From Gammaproteobacteria bacterium (GTDB taxonomy: Bacteria; Pseudomonadota; Gammaproteobacteria; UBA9214): a DNA stretch of 5,007 nt. Below, piece by piece: positions 1-5,007 of the stretch. Position 1 is the stretch's first letter, and each line of letters opens with the position of its first letter. Made by a program: the position numbers and the translations under genes. The stretch covers positions 1 to 5,007 of the forward strand of contig JAHKKL010000162.1 of assembly GCA_020027635.1 (NCBI GenBank), written 5' to 3'. Below the pieces are notes generated by a model. It was not told the DNA's origin. It did no database searches and saw only the letters and a program-made list of their open reading frames with translations.

Positions 1-181
1 GTTCTATCGTTTTCTGATGCTCGCCTGGGCGCTCTGGCTGGCGCTGGCCCTGCTGCGCTGGCTGAAGTGGGGCTGGACTTGCTTCACCACCCACGGCCTG
101 TGGCATGCGGTCCGTTTCCAACTTCCGGGCAGAACCGGGCCGGAATCCACGGGCGCGGCGGGACAGCGGAAGGGTGATTAG
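1..181 (+). CDS. C-terminal tail of an unrecognised membrane protein (5' partial)
   Basis: An open frame entering from the left edge (first full codon at base 2) runs 59 codons to a TAG at 179-181. The first 20 or so residues form a strongly hydrophobic, Trp- and Leu-rich segment (FLMLAWALWLALALLRW) that fits a transmembrane helix. It is followed by a basic/aromatic stretch (LKWGWTCFTTHGLW) and a polar tail rich in Gly, Arg and Thr ending in QRKGD. This is consistent with an inner-membrane protein whose last helix lies near the C-terminus with a short tail, probably cytoplasmic given its positive charge. Too little is present to assign a family. It ends 49 bases before the next gene on the same strand, so co-transcription is possible but not shown. 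Confidence 0.6.
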   Translation, partial: FYRFLMLAWALWLALALLRWLKWGWTCFTTHGLWHAVRFQLPGRTGPESTGAAGQRKGD

Positions 182-215
182 CCGGAATGGGTGTAAGCGG
201 CTTCATGGTTAACCG

Positions 216-222
216 AAGGAGG
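216..222 (+). promoter_or_regulatory. Strong Shine-Dalgarno site of the small membrane protein gene
   Basis: AAGGAGG, a near-perfect anti-16S match, lies 8 bases before the ATG at 231. It fixes that start and suggests efficient translation of this small gene, with a stronger site than those of the genes further downstream. Confidence 0.75.
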
Positions 223-230
223 AGAAGATA

Positions 231-536
231 ATGGCGCGGGACCCTGCGAGAATACGGGCGCTATCGGGTATGTTCGTTGTGCTTCTGGCCGTGCTGGCGT
301 TCGGGACGCTGTTTTACCGCATGGTCGGTTACATGGAGGCGATCACCGTATCGATCGGGCACATCAGCGAGGATGTGACATCCATGAGCCGGGAGATGAC
401 GGCGATGCGGGAATCCATGCAAAAGATGGAAGGTCATATGGAACGACTGGGTGCTACGATGGGACAAGGTGCCCGGGAAATGCAACGGGTCAATCCGCTG
501 CGCATGATGGAAGGCATGTCCCCGGGTAAGAATTAA
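231..536 (+). CDS. Small single-pass membrane protein with methionine-cored coiled coil, function unknown
   Basis: This 101-residue protein has a basic N-terminus (residues 2-9, four Arg/Asp-mixed charges), one hydrophobic helix at about residues 11-30, and then a long polar helix. In the helix, residues 31, 35, 38, 42, 45, 49, 52, 56, 59, 63, 66, 70, 73, 77 and 84 are all Met, Ile, Leu or Val, spaced 4-3-4-3. That is a canonical heptad pattern of roughly seven turns, in which Met dominates the core. Fifteen of 101 residues are Met. The expected form is a membrane-anchored oligomer with a rod-like domain, probably periplasmic if the N-terminus stays inside, although the orientation is an inference. 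The strong AAGGAGG site supports the start. The gene stops 58 bases before the Cas6-like gene on the same strand, so the two may be one transcript. I do not recognise a named family. A tethering or scaffolding role, or methionine-based metal or oxidant sensing, are guesses. Confidence 0.8.
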   Translation: MARDPARIRALSGMFVVLLAVLAFGTLFYRMVGYMEAITVSIGHISEDVTSMSREMTAMRESMQKMEGHMERLGATMGQGAREMQRVNPLRMMEGMSPGKN

Positions 537-584
537 TGTCCATCCATTGTGAAGCCTATCGCGTGCGCAGGCGTGGCATGAAAC

Positions 585-588
585 AGGA
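585..588 (+). promoter_or_regulatory. Ribosome binding site deciding the Cas6-like start
   Basis: AGGA lies 6 bases before the ATG at 595 but directly abuts the ATG at 589. The spacing therefore favours the second ATG (protein beginning MYWED) over the first (MTMYWED). The difference is two residues. Confidence 0.5.
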
Positions 589-594
589 ATGACG

Positions 595-1281
595 ATGTAC
601 TGGGAAGATCGCAAAAAGGAAGAGACGGGGCGTTGGCCGGATGATGTGGTCGATCTGATCTATCCGATCGACTGCCACTATCTGCCCGTCGATCACAACT
701 ATGCCTTGGGCCAGGCGGTCGCGCAGGTGCTGTCCTGGTTGCCGGATGAGGAGGGCGCCGGTGTCCATCCGATCCAGGTCGCAATCTCCGCGCATGGCTG
801 GGAGCGTCCCGCCGGTGCCGACGATCTGTTGCACCTGTCGAAACGCACCCGCCTGGTGATCCGGGTTCCGCGCCATCGCCTGGAGGACGCGCAGGCGCTC
901 GTCGGGCAACGGCTCGATGTGCGCGGAGAGCACCTGATGATCACCGGGAAACCCGCCGTGAGAACCCTGCAGCCGAATACCACGCTCTATTCCCGTAACG
1001 TGGCACTGAGCGCGGATGACGAGGATAGTTTCCTGCGCTCGGCGGCGGACCTGCTGGAGAGGCTGGGCATCCTGGTGCGCAAGATGCTGCCCGGCAGAGT
1101 CGGCGTGATCAACACCACGGACGGTCCGCTCACCACCCGCAGCCTGATGGTGGCCGATCTCGCCGCGGAGGAATCCATCCGCCTGCAGCAGCGCGGACTG
1201 GGTCCCTGCCGCTATTTCGGTTGCGGCCTGTTCATTCCCTACAAAGGCATCAAGGCTGTCAACCGTGACGTGAAGGAGTAG
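595..1281 (+). CDS. Cas6/Cmx6-like RAMP endoribonuclease (type I-MYXAN kind), apparently orphan
   Basis: Family knowledge: Cas6 proteins cut CRISPR precursor RNA within each repeat, using a ferredoxin-like RAMP fold and usually an N-terminal histidine. This 228-residue product has the features I associate with the Cmx6 (I-MYXAN) branch. Numbering is from the alternative ATG at 589. The N-terminal strand and motif VDLIYPI...LPVDHNYAL are at residues 21-40, with His36 (or His30) the candidate catalytic residue. GVHPI is at 58-62, and two Arg-rich strands around 85-97 (RTRLVIRVP) follow. A second half contains LAAEESIRLQ (191-200), and the glycine-rich loop GLGPCRYFGCGLF (203-215) is typical of Cas6 C-termini. 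The length fits the family. The N-terminal extension (about 18 charged residues) precedes the core. No cas genes or repeats are visible nearby, and the upstream neighbour is a small membrane protein. It could be a remnant, a trans-acting Cas6 serving a distant array, or a repurposed RNase. Activity is not shown. Confidence 0.8.
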   Translation: MYWEDRKKEETGRWPDDVVDLIYPIDCHYLPVDHNYALGQAVAQVLSWLPDEEGAGVHPIQVAISAHGWERPAGADDLLHLSKRTRLVIRVPRHRLEDAQALVGQRLDVRGEHLMITGKPAVRTLQPNTTLYSRNVALSADDEDSFLRSAADLLERLGILVRKMLPGRVGVINTTDGPLTTRSLMVADLAAEESIRLQQRGLGPCRYFGCGLFIPYKGIKAVNRDVKE

Positions 1282-1481
1282 GCCGCACCGGCGACTGGTC
1301 TCGTTCAGCCTCCCGCCAGGGTATCACCGGCGTGTTGCGTATGGTCCGCGCCGCGGACATTACCCTATCACATCCACCCGGATCGCCCGCTGCAGCCGGC
1401 AACATCCGGCCGGACCGGGTGGTCCCCATCGAAGCCAGGCGGGAAGTATCACAGCGCAACGTGGGCGCGTGTCGTCTTGCG

Positions 1482-1528
1482 TTGACATCCCGACCGGTTC
1501 GCGATTCACTTCGCGCAGCGATCGGGAT
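1482..1528 (+). promoter_or_regulatory. Candidate promoter -35 with overlapping imperfect palindrome (possible operator)
   Basis: The gap 1282-1546 holds no convincing gene. Within it, TTGACA (1482-1487) is a perfect sigma-70 -35 hexamer, but the -10 at 17-base spacing (TTCACT, 1505-1510) is poor. A dyad starts at the last base of that hexamer: ATCCCGA (1487-1493) pairs with TCGGGAT (1522-1528), and CGCGA (1500-1504) pairs with TCGCG (1511-1515). All are centred on the same point, with equal 6-base spacers that add three more pairs. It ends 5 bases before the purine-rich ribosome site. The overlap with the promoter fits a repressor or activator operator for the lipoprotein operon. A leader-RNA hairpin is possible if transcription starts further upstream. 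Confidence 0.35.
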
Positions 1529-1546
1529 ACTGAAGGGGGACTGCAC

Positions 1547-2308
1547 ATGGATCGATACCGCGGGTTTGCCGTCTTGCTGCTTGCGATGGCGCTGCTCTCG
1601 GGCTGCGCCACCCCCACGGCCAAGGTGCATTACACGCTCAAGGAGAATCCCGATTCCCGGCCGTTGCGGCAGGTGGTGTTGCTGCCGGTCGATGTAAATG
1701 TGAAGGAGATGTCGGCCGGCGGAGTGCAGGAGGAGGTTCCCGAGTGGAGTCGCACTGCCGAGGAGAACATCCGTTCGGCCTTGCTGATCTCCAGAGGGTC
1801 TGAAGGGGCTTGCTGCGTTACCCGCGTGGTGGACAGTTCCTCGCTGACACCCGCGGAGCGTGAAAGCCTCGAGGAACACCTGGCGTTGTTCAACACCGTG
1901 GCGGCCAATGCCATGTGGGTAGACCTGCCCGGCAATTCCGCCTGGCACTTCAAGTCCGAGCACTTCGACTACACGCTGGGCAGTGGCCTCTCCTTTCTCA
2001 AGAGCAAGTACGGGGTCGACGCCGGCCTGATCATCCTCGGTGAGGATGTGGTCTCCACCGGCGGACGCAAGGCGATGGCGGTTTTTGGGGCGACGCTCGG
2101 GGTCGGCGTGCCGATGGGGCACTCGATACTGGTCGGCGGGCTGGTGGATTTCGAAACCGGCGACCTCCTGTGGTTGAACCGCACGGTGTCCTACGGCGCT
2201 GCGGACCTGCGAAACCCGGCGTCCTGCCTGGATCTGGCCCGCAAGCTGGTGGAAAACTACCCGGGGATGCGGGGTGATGCCGGCAGCGCATCGACCGGCG
2301 GTGACTGA
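1547..2308 (+). CDS. Outer-membrane lipoprotein of unassigned family, first gene of M48 protease operon
   Basis: The 253-residue product starts at an ATG 6 bases after AAGGGGGA (1533-1540). An upstream in-frame start at 1469 would bury the signal peptide and is rejected. The signal peptide has a hydrophobic core (residues 7-17) and lipobox LSGC, with Cys20 lipidated. Ala follows, which suggests outer-membrane sorting. The mature part has a strand VVLLPVDV (43-50), then SAGGVQEEVPEW (56-67), helical mid-regions, and a Gly/Val-rich stretch (about 178-199). It ends with a strand of the type GLVDFETGDLLWLN (198-211). That last pattern resembles the strand-turn-strand of CsgG/GNA1162-like lipoproteins, but this is an inference from pattern, not an assignment. 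The stop is 1 base before the M48 protease start, so translational coupling is likely and the two products probably act together at the outer membrane. Codon use matches the neighbours. Confidence 0.8.
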   Translation: MDRYRGFAVLLLAMALLSGCATPTAKVHYTLKENPDSRPLRQVVLLPVDVNVKEMSAGGVQEEVPEWSRTAEENIRSALLISRGSEGACCVTRVVDSSSLTPAERESLEEHLALFNTVAANAMWVDLPGNSAWHFKSEHFDYTLGSGLSFLKSKYGVDAGLIILGEDVVSTGGRKAMAVFGATLGVGVPMGHSILVGGLVDFETGDLLWLNRTVSYGAADLRNPASCLDLARKLVENYPGMRGDAGSASTGGD

Positions 2309-2309
2309 C

Positions 2310-3443
2310 ATGTTGTGGCGTCGCCTCGCGGTCTGCGCCCTGCTGTTGCTTTCGGGGTGTGAAACCGCTCCACCCATCCGGCCCCTGCAGGGACAGGTGG
2401 ATACGCAGCAGCTGACGGCGGAGGAACAGCGCGTGTGGTACACCGCGCGGGAAATGGATGAACAGATGGAGAAGGCCGACTACCTCTACGAGGATGCGGC
2501 GCTCCAGTCCTATGTCCAGGGTGTAATGCAAAAGCTCTATCCGGGGTATACGGGCACTATCAACGTCAGGGTCGTGAACTCTCCCAGCCTGAACGCCTTC
2601 GCGCTGCCCAACGGCAGCATCTACATCAACACCGGACTGCTGGCGCGTCTCGACAACGAGGCGCAGATGGCCACCGTCCTCGCCCACGAGGGGGTGCATT
2701 TCACCCGCAAGCATAGTCTGCAGCAGCGGCGCAACGTGAAGAGCTCGACGGCCTTTTCAACGACATTCGGCATGGTGACGGGAATCCCGATGTTTGGTGA
2801 CCTGATGGCCGCCTCGTCGATCTATGGATATTCCAGGGACCTGGAGCGGGAGGCGGACGCGGAAGGGTTCCAGCGGCTGCAGGCGGCCGGCTATGATGTA
2901 TCGCAGGCGCCGGTGACGTTCGAATACCTGCTGGCCGAGGTGGATGCGCTGGACATCGACGAGCCTTACTTCTTTTCCACCCATCCGGGGCTGCAGGAGC
3001 GCATCGACAGCTTCAAGGAACTGGTCAAGCAGCACGGAGCGGCGGGTGGCTATCGCGGCGAAGACGTCTACCAGGCGCACATCGGACCGCTGCGCGAGCG
3101 CCTGCTCTCGGATTATCTCGAACTCGGCCAGTACCAGAGCGTGTTGCTGATCCTCACGCGCAAGGATGCTTTTACGCGTTATCCGCCATCCGCCTGGTAT
3201 TATCTCGGCGAGGCGTATCGTCTGCGGGACGATGAGGGTGACGCGGACCTGGCCGTGACGGCCTACCAGACTGCCGTGGCCCGGGTCCCGGCGTTCGCGC
3301 CCCCGTACCGGGCGCTCGGCCTGCACTACATGAAGGCCGGCCAGACCGAGCAGGCGGCGTCTTATTTCAGCCGCTATCTCGATCTGGCCCCCGAGGCGCC
3401 GGATCGTGCATACATCGAGATGTACCGTTCACAAATGAAATAG
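2310..3443 (+). CDS. BepA-like M48 zinc metalloprotease lipoprotein with C-terminal TPR-like helices
   Basis: A 377-residue secreted protease. The signal peptide (residues 1-16) ends in lipobox LSGC (Cys17, then Glu), so it is predicted to be lipidated and outer-membrane facing. Note that E. coli BepA itself is a soluble periplasmic protein. The M48 signature is intact: LNAFALPNGSIYINTGLL (94-111) precedes the zinc motif HEGVH (His126, catalytic Glu127, His130). The third ligand is Glu181 in EREADAEG, and STHPGLQERI (223-232) is the usual M48 motif before the C-terminal part. Residues about 260-377 are helical, with TPR-like pairs around AWYYLGEAYRL (295-305) and APPYRALGLHYMKAGQTEQA (330-349). 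BepA-type proteins degrade or help assemble stalled outer-membrane barrel proteins such as LptD, and that role is inferred here. The start at 2310 is preferred over a GTG at 2274 because it gives a clean signal peptide. The gene is 1 base from the gene upstream and 14 from the next. Confidence 0.93.
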   Translation: MLWRRLAVCALLLLSGCETAPPIRPLQGQVDTQQLTAEEQRVWYTAREMDEQMEKADYLYEDAALQSYVQGVMQKLYPGYTGTINVRVVNSPSLNAFALPNGSIYINTGLLARLDNEAQMATVLAHEGVHFTRKHSLQQRRNVKSSTAFSTTFGMVTGIPMFGDLMAASSIYGYSRDLEREADAEGFQRLQAAGYDVSQAPVTFEYLLAEVDALDIDEPYFFSTHPGLQERIDSFKELVKQHGAAGGYRGEDVYQAHIGPLRERLLSDYLELGQYQSVLLILTRKDAFTRYPPSAWYYLGEAYRLRDDEGDADLAVTAYQTAVARVPAFAPPYRALGLHYMKAGQTEQAASYFSRYLDLAPEAPDRAYIEMYRSQMK

Positions 3444-3457
3444 CAGGGAAACGACAG

Positions 3458-4015
3458 ATGGACAGCTCACTCCGCCGTGCCGTGATACTGATAACCGCTC
3501 TGATCGCCGGCTGCGCTACGACCTGGGCGAGGATCGACGATGCTAATCGAAATTACCAGGGCGAGCATTACAGCGTCATGTTGCCGCCCGGCTGGATGCG
3601 GCTGGAGAGCGGCGGAAACCTGCTGCTGTCGAAAGACGGCATCGACCTGCAGCGCATCATCATCGAGTACCACGCGCACGACAAGGCGTTTGAGAAACTG
3701 AAAAAGACTTCATCGGCGACGATGCTGCCCTCGGAGCTGGCCGAGCTGACCATCGCGGATCTGAGAGCTTCGCAGAAGGATGGTCTGCCCAGCCTGAAAG
3801 TTATCGGCAACTCGCCGGTCGAGATCGCCGGACATACCGGGTTCCTTCTGCATCTGGGCTATAAAACCGATGAAGGCCTGCGCATCGAAATGCTGATGGA
3901 GGGATTCACGGACGCGGATGGTTATTACCTGCTCAGTTACCGCGCGCCGACCCTGTACTACTTTGCGCGTGACCGTGCGGTGTTCGAATCGGTCTGCGCT
4001 TCCTTCCGCGGCTAG
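3458..4015 (+). CDS. Small lipoprotein, possibly PsbP/DcrB-like fold
   Basis: The 185-residue product has a signal peptide with two Arg (6-7), a hydrophobic core (8-17) and lipobox IAGC (Cys19, followed by Ala). AGGGA (3445-3449), 8 bases before the ATG, supports the start. The mature domain begins with YSVMLPPGWMRLE (38-50), the 'aliphatic strand, PPGW' opening seen in PsbP/Mog1/DcrB-type folds. Strands at about 54-71 (LLLSKDGIDLQRIIIEY), a helix at 76-106, and late strands follow (AGHTGFLLHLGYK 124-136; RIEMLMEGF 142-150; GYYLLSYRAP 155-164). A final helix carries RAVFESVCASF (173-183). The fold assignment is inferred and no catalytic residues stand out. It is the third gene of the protease operon, so an accessory or substrate-linked role at the outer membrane is plausible. 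Confidence 0.8.
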   Translation: MDSSLRRAVILITALIAGCATTWARIDDANRNYQGEHYSVMLPPGWMRLESGGNLLLSKDGIDLQRIIIEYHAHDKAFEKLKKTSSATMLPSELAELTIADLRASQKDGLPSLKVIGNSPVEIAGHTGFLLHLGYKTDEGLRIEMLMEGFTDADGYYLLSYRAPTLYYFARDRAVFESVCASFRG

Positions 4016-4042
4016 CGGGCGCATCACCCGAGTGAGGAAGGA
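4001..4042 (+). terminator. Weak hairpin at the end of the protease operon
   Basis: TCCTTCC (4001-4007, inside the last codons) can pair with GGAAGGA (4036-4042). Between them CGGG (4016-4019) can pair with CCCG (4027-4030). There is no T-run after it, so it is not a standard intrinsic terminator. It may only stabilise the 3' end or may be chance. Rho-dependent termination is equally possible. Confidence 0.15.
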
Positions 4043-4105
4043 CCGGGCATGGTATTCTGCGATGGGTGCGATCCGGCGGCCGGGACAGGTGGCCTGCGCA
4101 TGGTC

Positions 4106-4192
4106 ATATTCCCGTTGACTTTACAATGATTATGTTACTGAATAGCACGGCGATGAAGCCTTGAATTGTCTGTTGTCCCTGCTATGTCAGGG
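4106..4192 (+). promoter_or_regulatory. Candidate promoter patch and leader hairpin before the BamE-like gene
   Basis: The gap 4016-4226 (211 bases) contains the most AT-rich patch of the window (about 4106-4145). It includes TTGACT (4115-4120), TACAAT (4122-4127) and TATGTT (4131-4136). These do not sit at standard spacing to each other, so the exact promoter is unclear. A small perfect hairpin CCCTG / CAGGG (4177-4181 and 4188-4192, 6-base loop) lies 34 bases before the start codon, with no T-run after it. The gap is consistent with a new transcription unit beginning here, separate from the protease operon. Confidence 0.25.
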
Positions 4193-4226
4193 CTGAAACA
4201 CAGCCATTACCGGAGTGGGAAAAATC

Positions 4227-4670
4227 ATGAAATACTCATTACTAATCGGTGCCTTGTTGCCCGTTTTCCTGGCCGGCTGCATGTCGGCTTCCCAGCATCG
4301 CCAGGCGGTGCAGGATGATACGGGGGAAAAAGTAACCGTCGGCACGGTGCAGAAGGAAATCCATGTGGGCATGTCCGGCGCCGAGGTGGCTACGGTATTG
4401 GGTTCGCCCAACATCGTTTCCACCGACGAGGAACGCCGGGAGGTCTGGATCTATGACAAGGTCGCGACGGACTATGTCTATTCCAACAGTTCCGGAGGCG
4501 TTTCGGCCCTGATACTGGGATGGGGCGGTGCCGTAGCCGCCGCCGCGGCTCCGAGCTACAGAGCAAGTTCGGGTGCCGCCTCGCAATCCCAGAGAACCCT
4601 GACGATCATCATAAAGTTCGACAAGGAAGCCAAGGTCAGGGACTTCGCCTACCATACATCGAAGTTCTAG
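4227..4670 (+). CDS. BamE/SmpA-like outer-membrane lipoprotein
   Basis: The 147-residue product has a signal peptide ending in lipobox LAGC (Cys18, then Met-Ser). GGGA (4217-4220), 6 bases before the ATG at 4227, supports this start over the GTG at 4215. The BamE/SmpA-type core runs from about residue 39 (GTVQKEIHVGMSGAEVATVL) through VLGSPNIVSTDEERREVW (57-74) to a strand WIYDKVATDYVY (74-85). This is the usual 'G-M-s-x-x-E-V, lGsPn, W-x-Y' pattern. It is interrupted by a Gly/Ala-rich insertion (about 98-120) and resumes with LTIIIKFDKEAKVRDFAYHTS (125-145). The Ala-run insertion is absent from classical BamE, and the gene is not in a bamE-like neighbourhood that I recognise, so I call it a BamE-fold lipoprotein rather than BamE itself. 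Known BamE stabilises the BAM complex, but function here is inferred only as outer-membrane related. The next lipoprotein gene follows after 17 bases. Confidence 0.85.
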   Translation: MKYSLLIGALLPVFLAGCMSASQHRQAVQDDTGEKVTVGTVQKEIHVGMSGAEVATVLGSPNIVSTDEERREVWIYDKVATDYVYSNSSGGVSALILGWGGAVAAAAAPSYRASSGAASQSQRTLTIIIKFDKEAKVRDFAYHTSKF

Positions 4671-4687
4671 GCGCGGTGAGCATGATC

Positions 4688-5007
4688 ATGCCAAACAGAC
4701 AGCACTTGCTTGTCTGCCTGTTGCTGTTGGGTAGTGTGCTTTCCGCTTGCGCCACAATACCGAAGGACGCCTTCAAGTTATCCCCGACCTCGCTCGAGGA
4801 TCGCCAGTTACAGAGCAGAAAATTCGACACGCTGGATCAAAAACTGCTGTTGGCCGCCGGCGCCGGTGTCTTGCAGGACCTGGGATATAACATCGATGAA
4901 TCCAATACCTATCTGGGTGTACTGACCGCCTCGAAACAGGCAGACGCAAAAGACGCGCGCCAGATTGTCGCCTTGGTAGCGCTTGGTCTCCTCACGGGCG
5001 CCATGTC
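4688..5007 (+). CDS. Lipoprotein of conserved unknown type (3' partial)
   Basis: This open frame runs off the right edge with 106 full codons visible. GGTGAG (4675-4680) lies 7 bases before the ATG at 4688 but only 1 base before an in-frame ATG at 4682, so 4688 is preferred. The signal peptide (hydrophobic core residues 8-17) ends in lipobox LSAC (Cys21, then Ala-Thr), which suggests the outer membrane. The mature part contains LQSRKFDTLDQKLLLAAGAG (41-60), VLQDLGYNIDESNTYLGVLT (61-80) and a hydrophobic run ALVALGLLTGA (95-105). The Arg-Lys-Phe-Asp-Thr / AAGAGVLQDLGYNIDES / LGVLTASK pattern is one I recognise from conserved proteobacterial lipoproteins of unknown function. The gene lies 17 bases after the BamE-like gene, so it is likely in the same operon. 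The 3' end and any further domain lie outside the window. Confidence 0.85.
   Translation, partial: MPNRQHLLVCLLLLGSVLSACATIPKDAFKLSPTSLEDRQLQSRKFDTLDQKLLLAAGAGVLQDLGYNIDESNTYLGVLTASKQADAKDARQIVALVALGLLTGAM

Noticed and set aside
1286..1332. CACCGGCG occurring twice (1286-1293 and 1325-1332)
   Set aside because: An 8-base GC-rich direct repeat with only two copies is expected by chance in this composition.
1384..1425. Short hairpins (gccgg/ccggc and ggacc/ggtcc) after the Cas6-like gene
   Set aside because: Five-pair GC stems without a T-run are common in GC-rich DNA and do not make a convincing terminator.
1332..1697. 121-codon plus-strand frame in the gap before the first lipoprotein
   Set aside because: It overlaps the lipoprotein gene in another frame, has no ribosome site, and its composition is Arg/Pro/Ser-rich like a shadow frame.
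2274..2309. Upstream GTG/ATG starts for the M48 protease
   Set aside because: They add 11-12 residues before the signal peptide and overlap the preceding gene. The ATG at 2310 gives a normal lipoprotein signal.
1259..2443. 394-codon open frame on the minus strand
   Set aside because: It lies antisense to the lipoprotein and the start of the M48 gene, is rich in Arg/His/Gln typical of GC-rich shadow frames, and has no recognisable domain.
2031..2714. 227-codon minus-strand frame
   Set aside because: Antisense to two well supported genes, with no motif and a composition typical of a shadow frame.
2757..3326. 189-codon minus-strand frame
   Set aside because: Antisense to the M48 protease, whose motifs are unambiguous.
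1..5007. CRISPR repeat array to accompany the Cas6-like gene
   Set aside because: No regularly spaced direct repeats of 20-40 bases were seen by eye in any non-coding stretch.

Overview
The window reads as a GC-rich chromosomal segment of a Gram-negative proteobacterium, most likely a gammaproteobacterium. This rests on Shine-Dalgarno-led genes, strong G/C preference at third codon positions, and five consecutive lipoprotein signal peptides with residues after the Cys typical of outer-membrane sorting. The genus cannot be read from the sequence. All seven supported genes, plus one gene tail, are on the + strand.

Left part (1-1281): the C-terminal tail of an unrecognised membrane protein is followed by two genes. 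The first encodes a 101-residue single-pass membrane protein with a long methionine-cored coiled coil. The second encodes a protein that I recognise as a Cas6-type RAMP endoribonuclease of the Cmx6 (type I-MYXAN) kind. No other cas gene and no CRISPR repeat array is visible in the window. The Cas6-like gene therefore looks orphan or repurposed here, and it sits with a small membrane protein rather than with CRISPR machinery.

Middle part (1282-4015): a 265-base gap holds a consensus -35-like hexamer overlapped by a 42-base imperfect palindrome. It is followed by a tight three-gene unit: a lipoprotein of unassigned family, a BepA-like M48 zinc metalloprotease lipoprotein with C-terminal TPR-like helices, and a small lipoprotein with a possible PsbP/DcrB-like fold. 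The gaps are 1 and 14 bases, so these are very probably one operon. The likely site of action is the periplasmic face of the outer membrane, plausibly in envelope protein quality control.

Right part (4016-5007): a 211-base gap with an AT-rich patch and a small hairpin precedes a second pair of lipoprotein genes 17 bases apart. The first is BamE/SmpA-like. The second belongs to a conserved proteobacterial lipoprotein type of unknown function and runs off the window. The whole right two-thirds is thus a lipoprotein cluster with an outer-membrane theme. The most unusual item is the Cas6-like gene paired with the methionine-heptad membrane protein.
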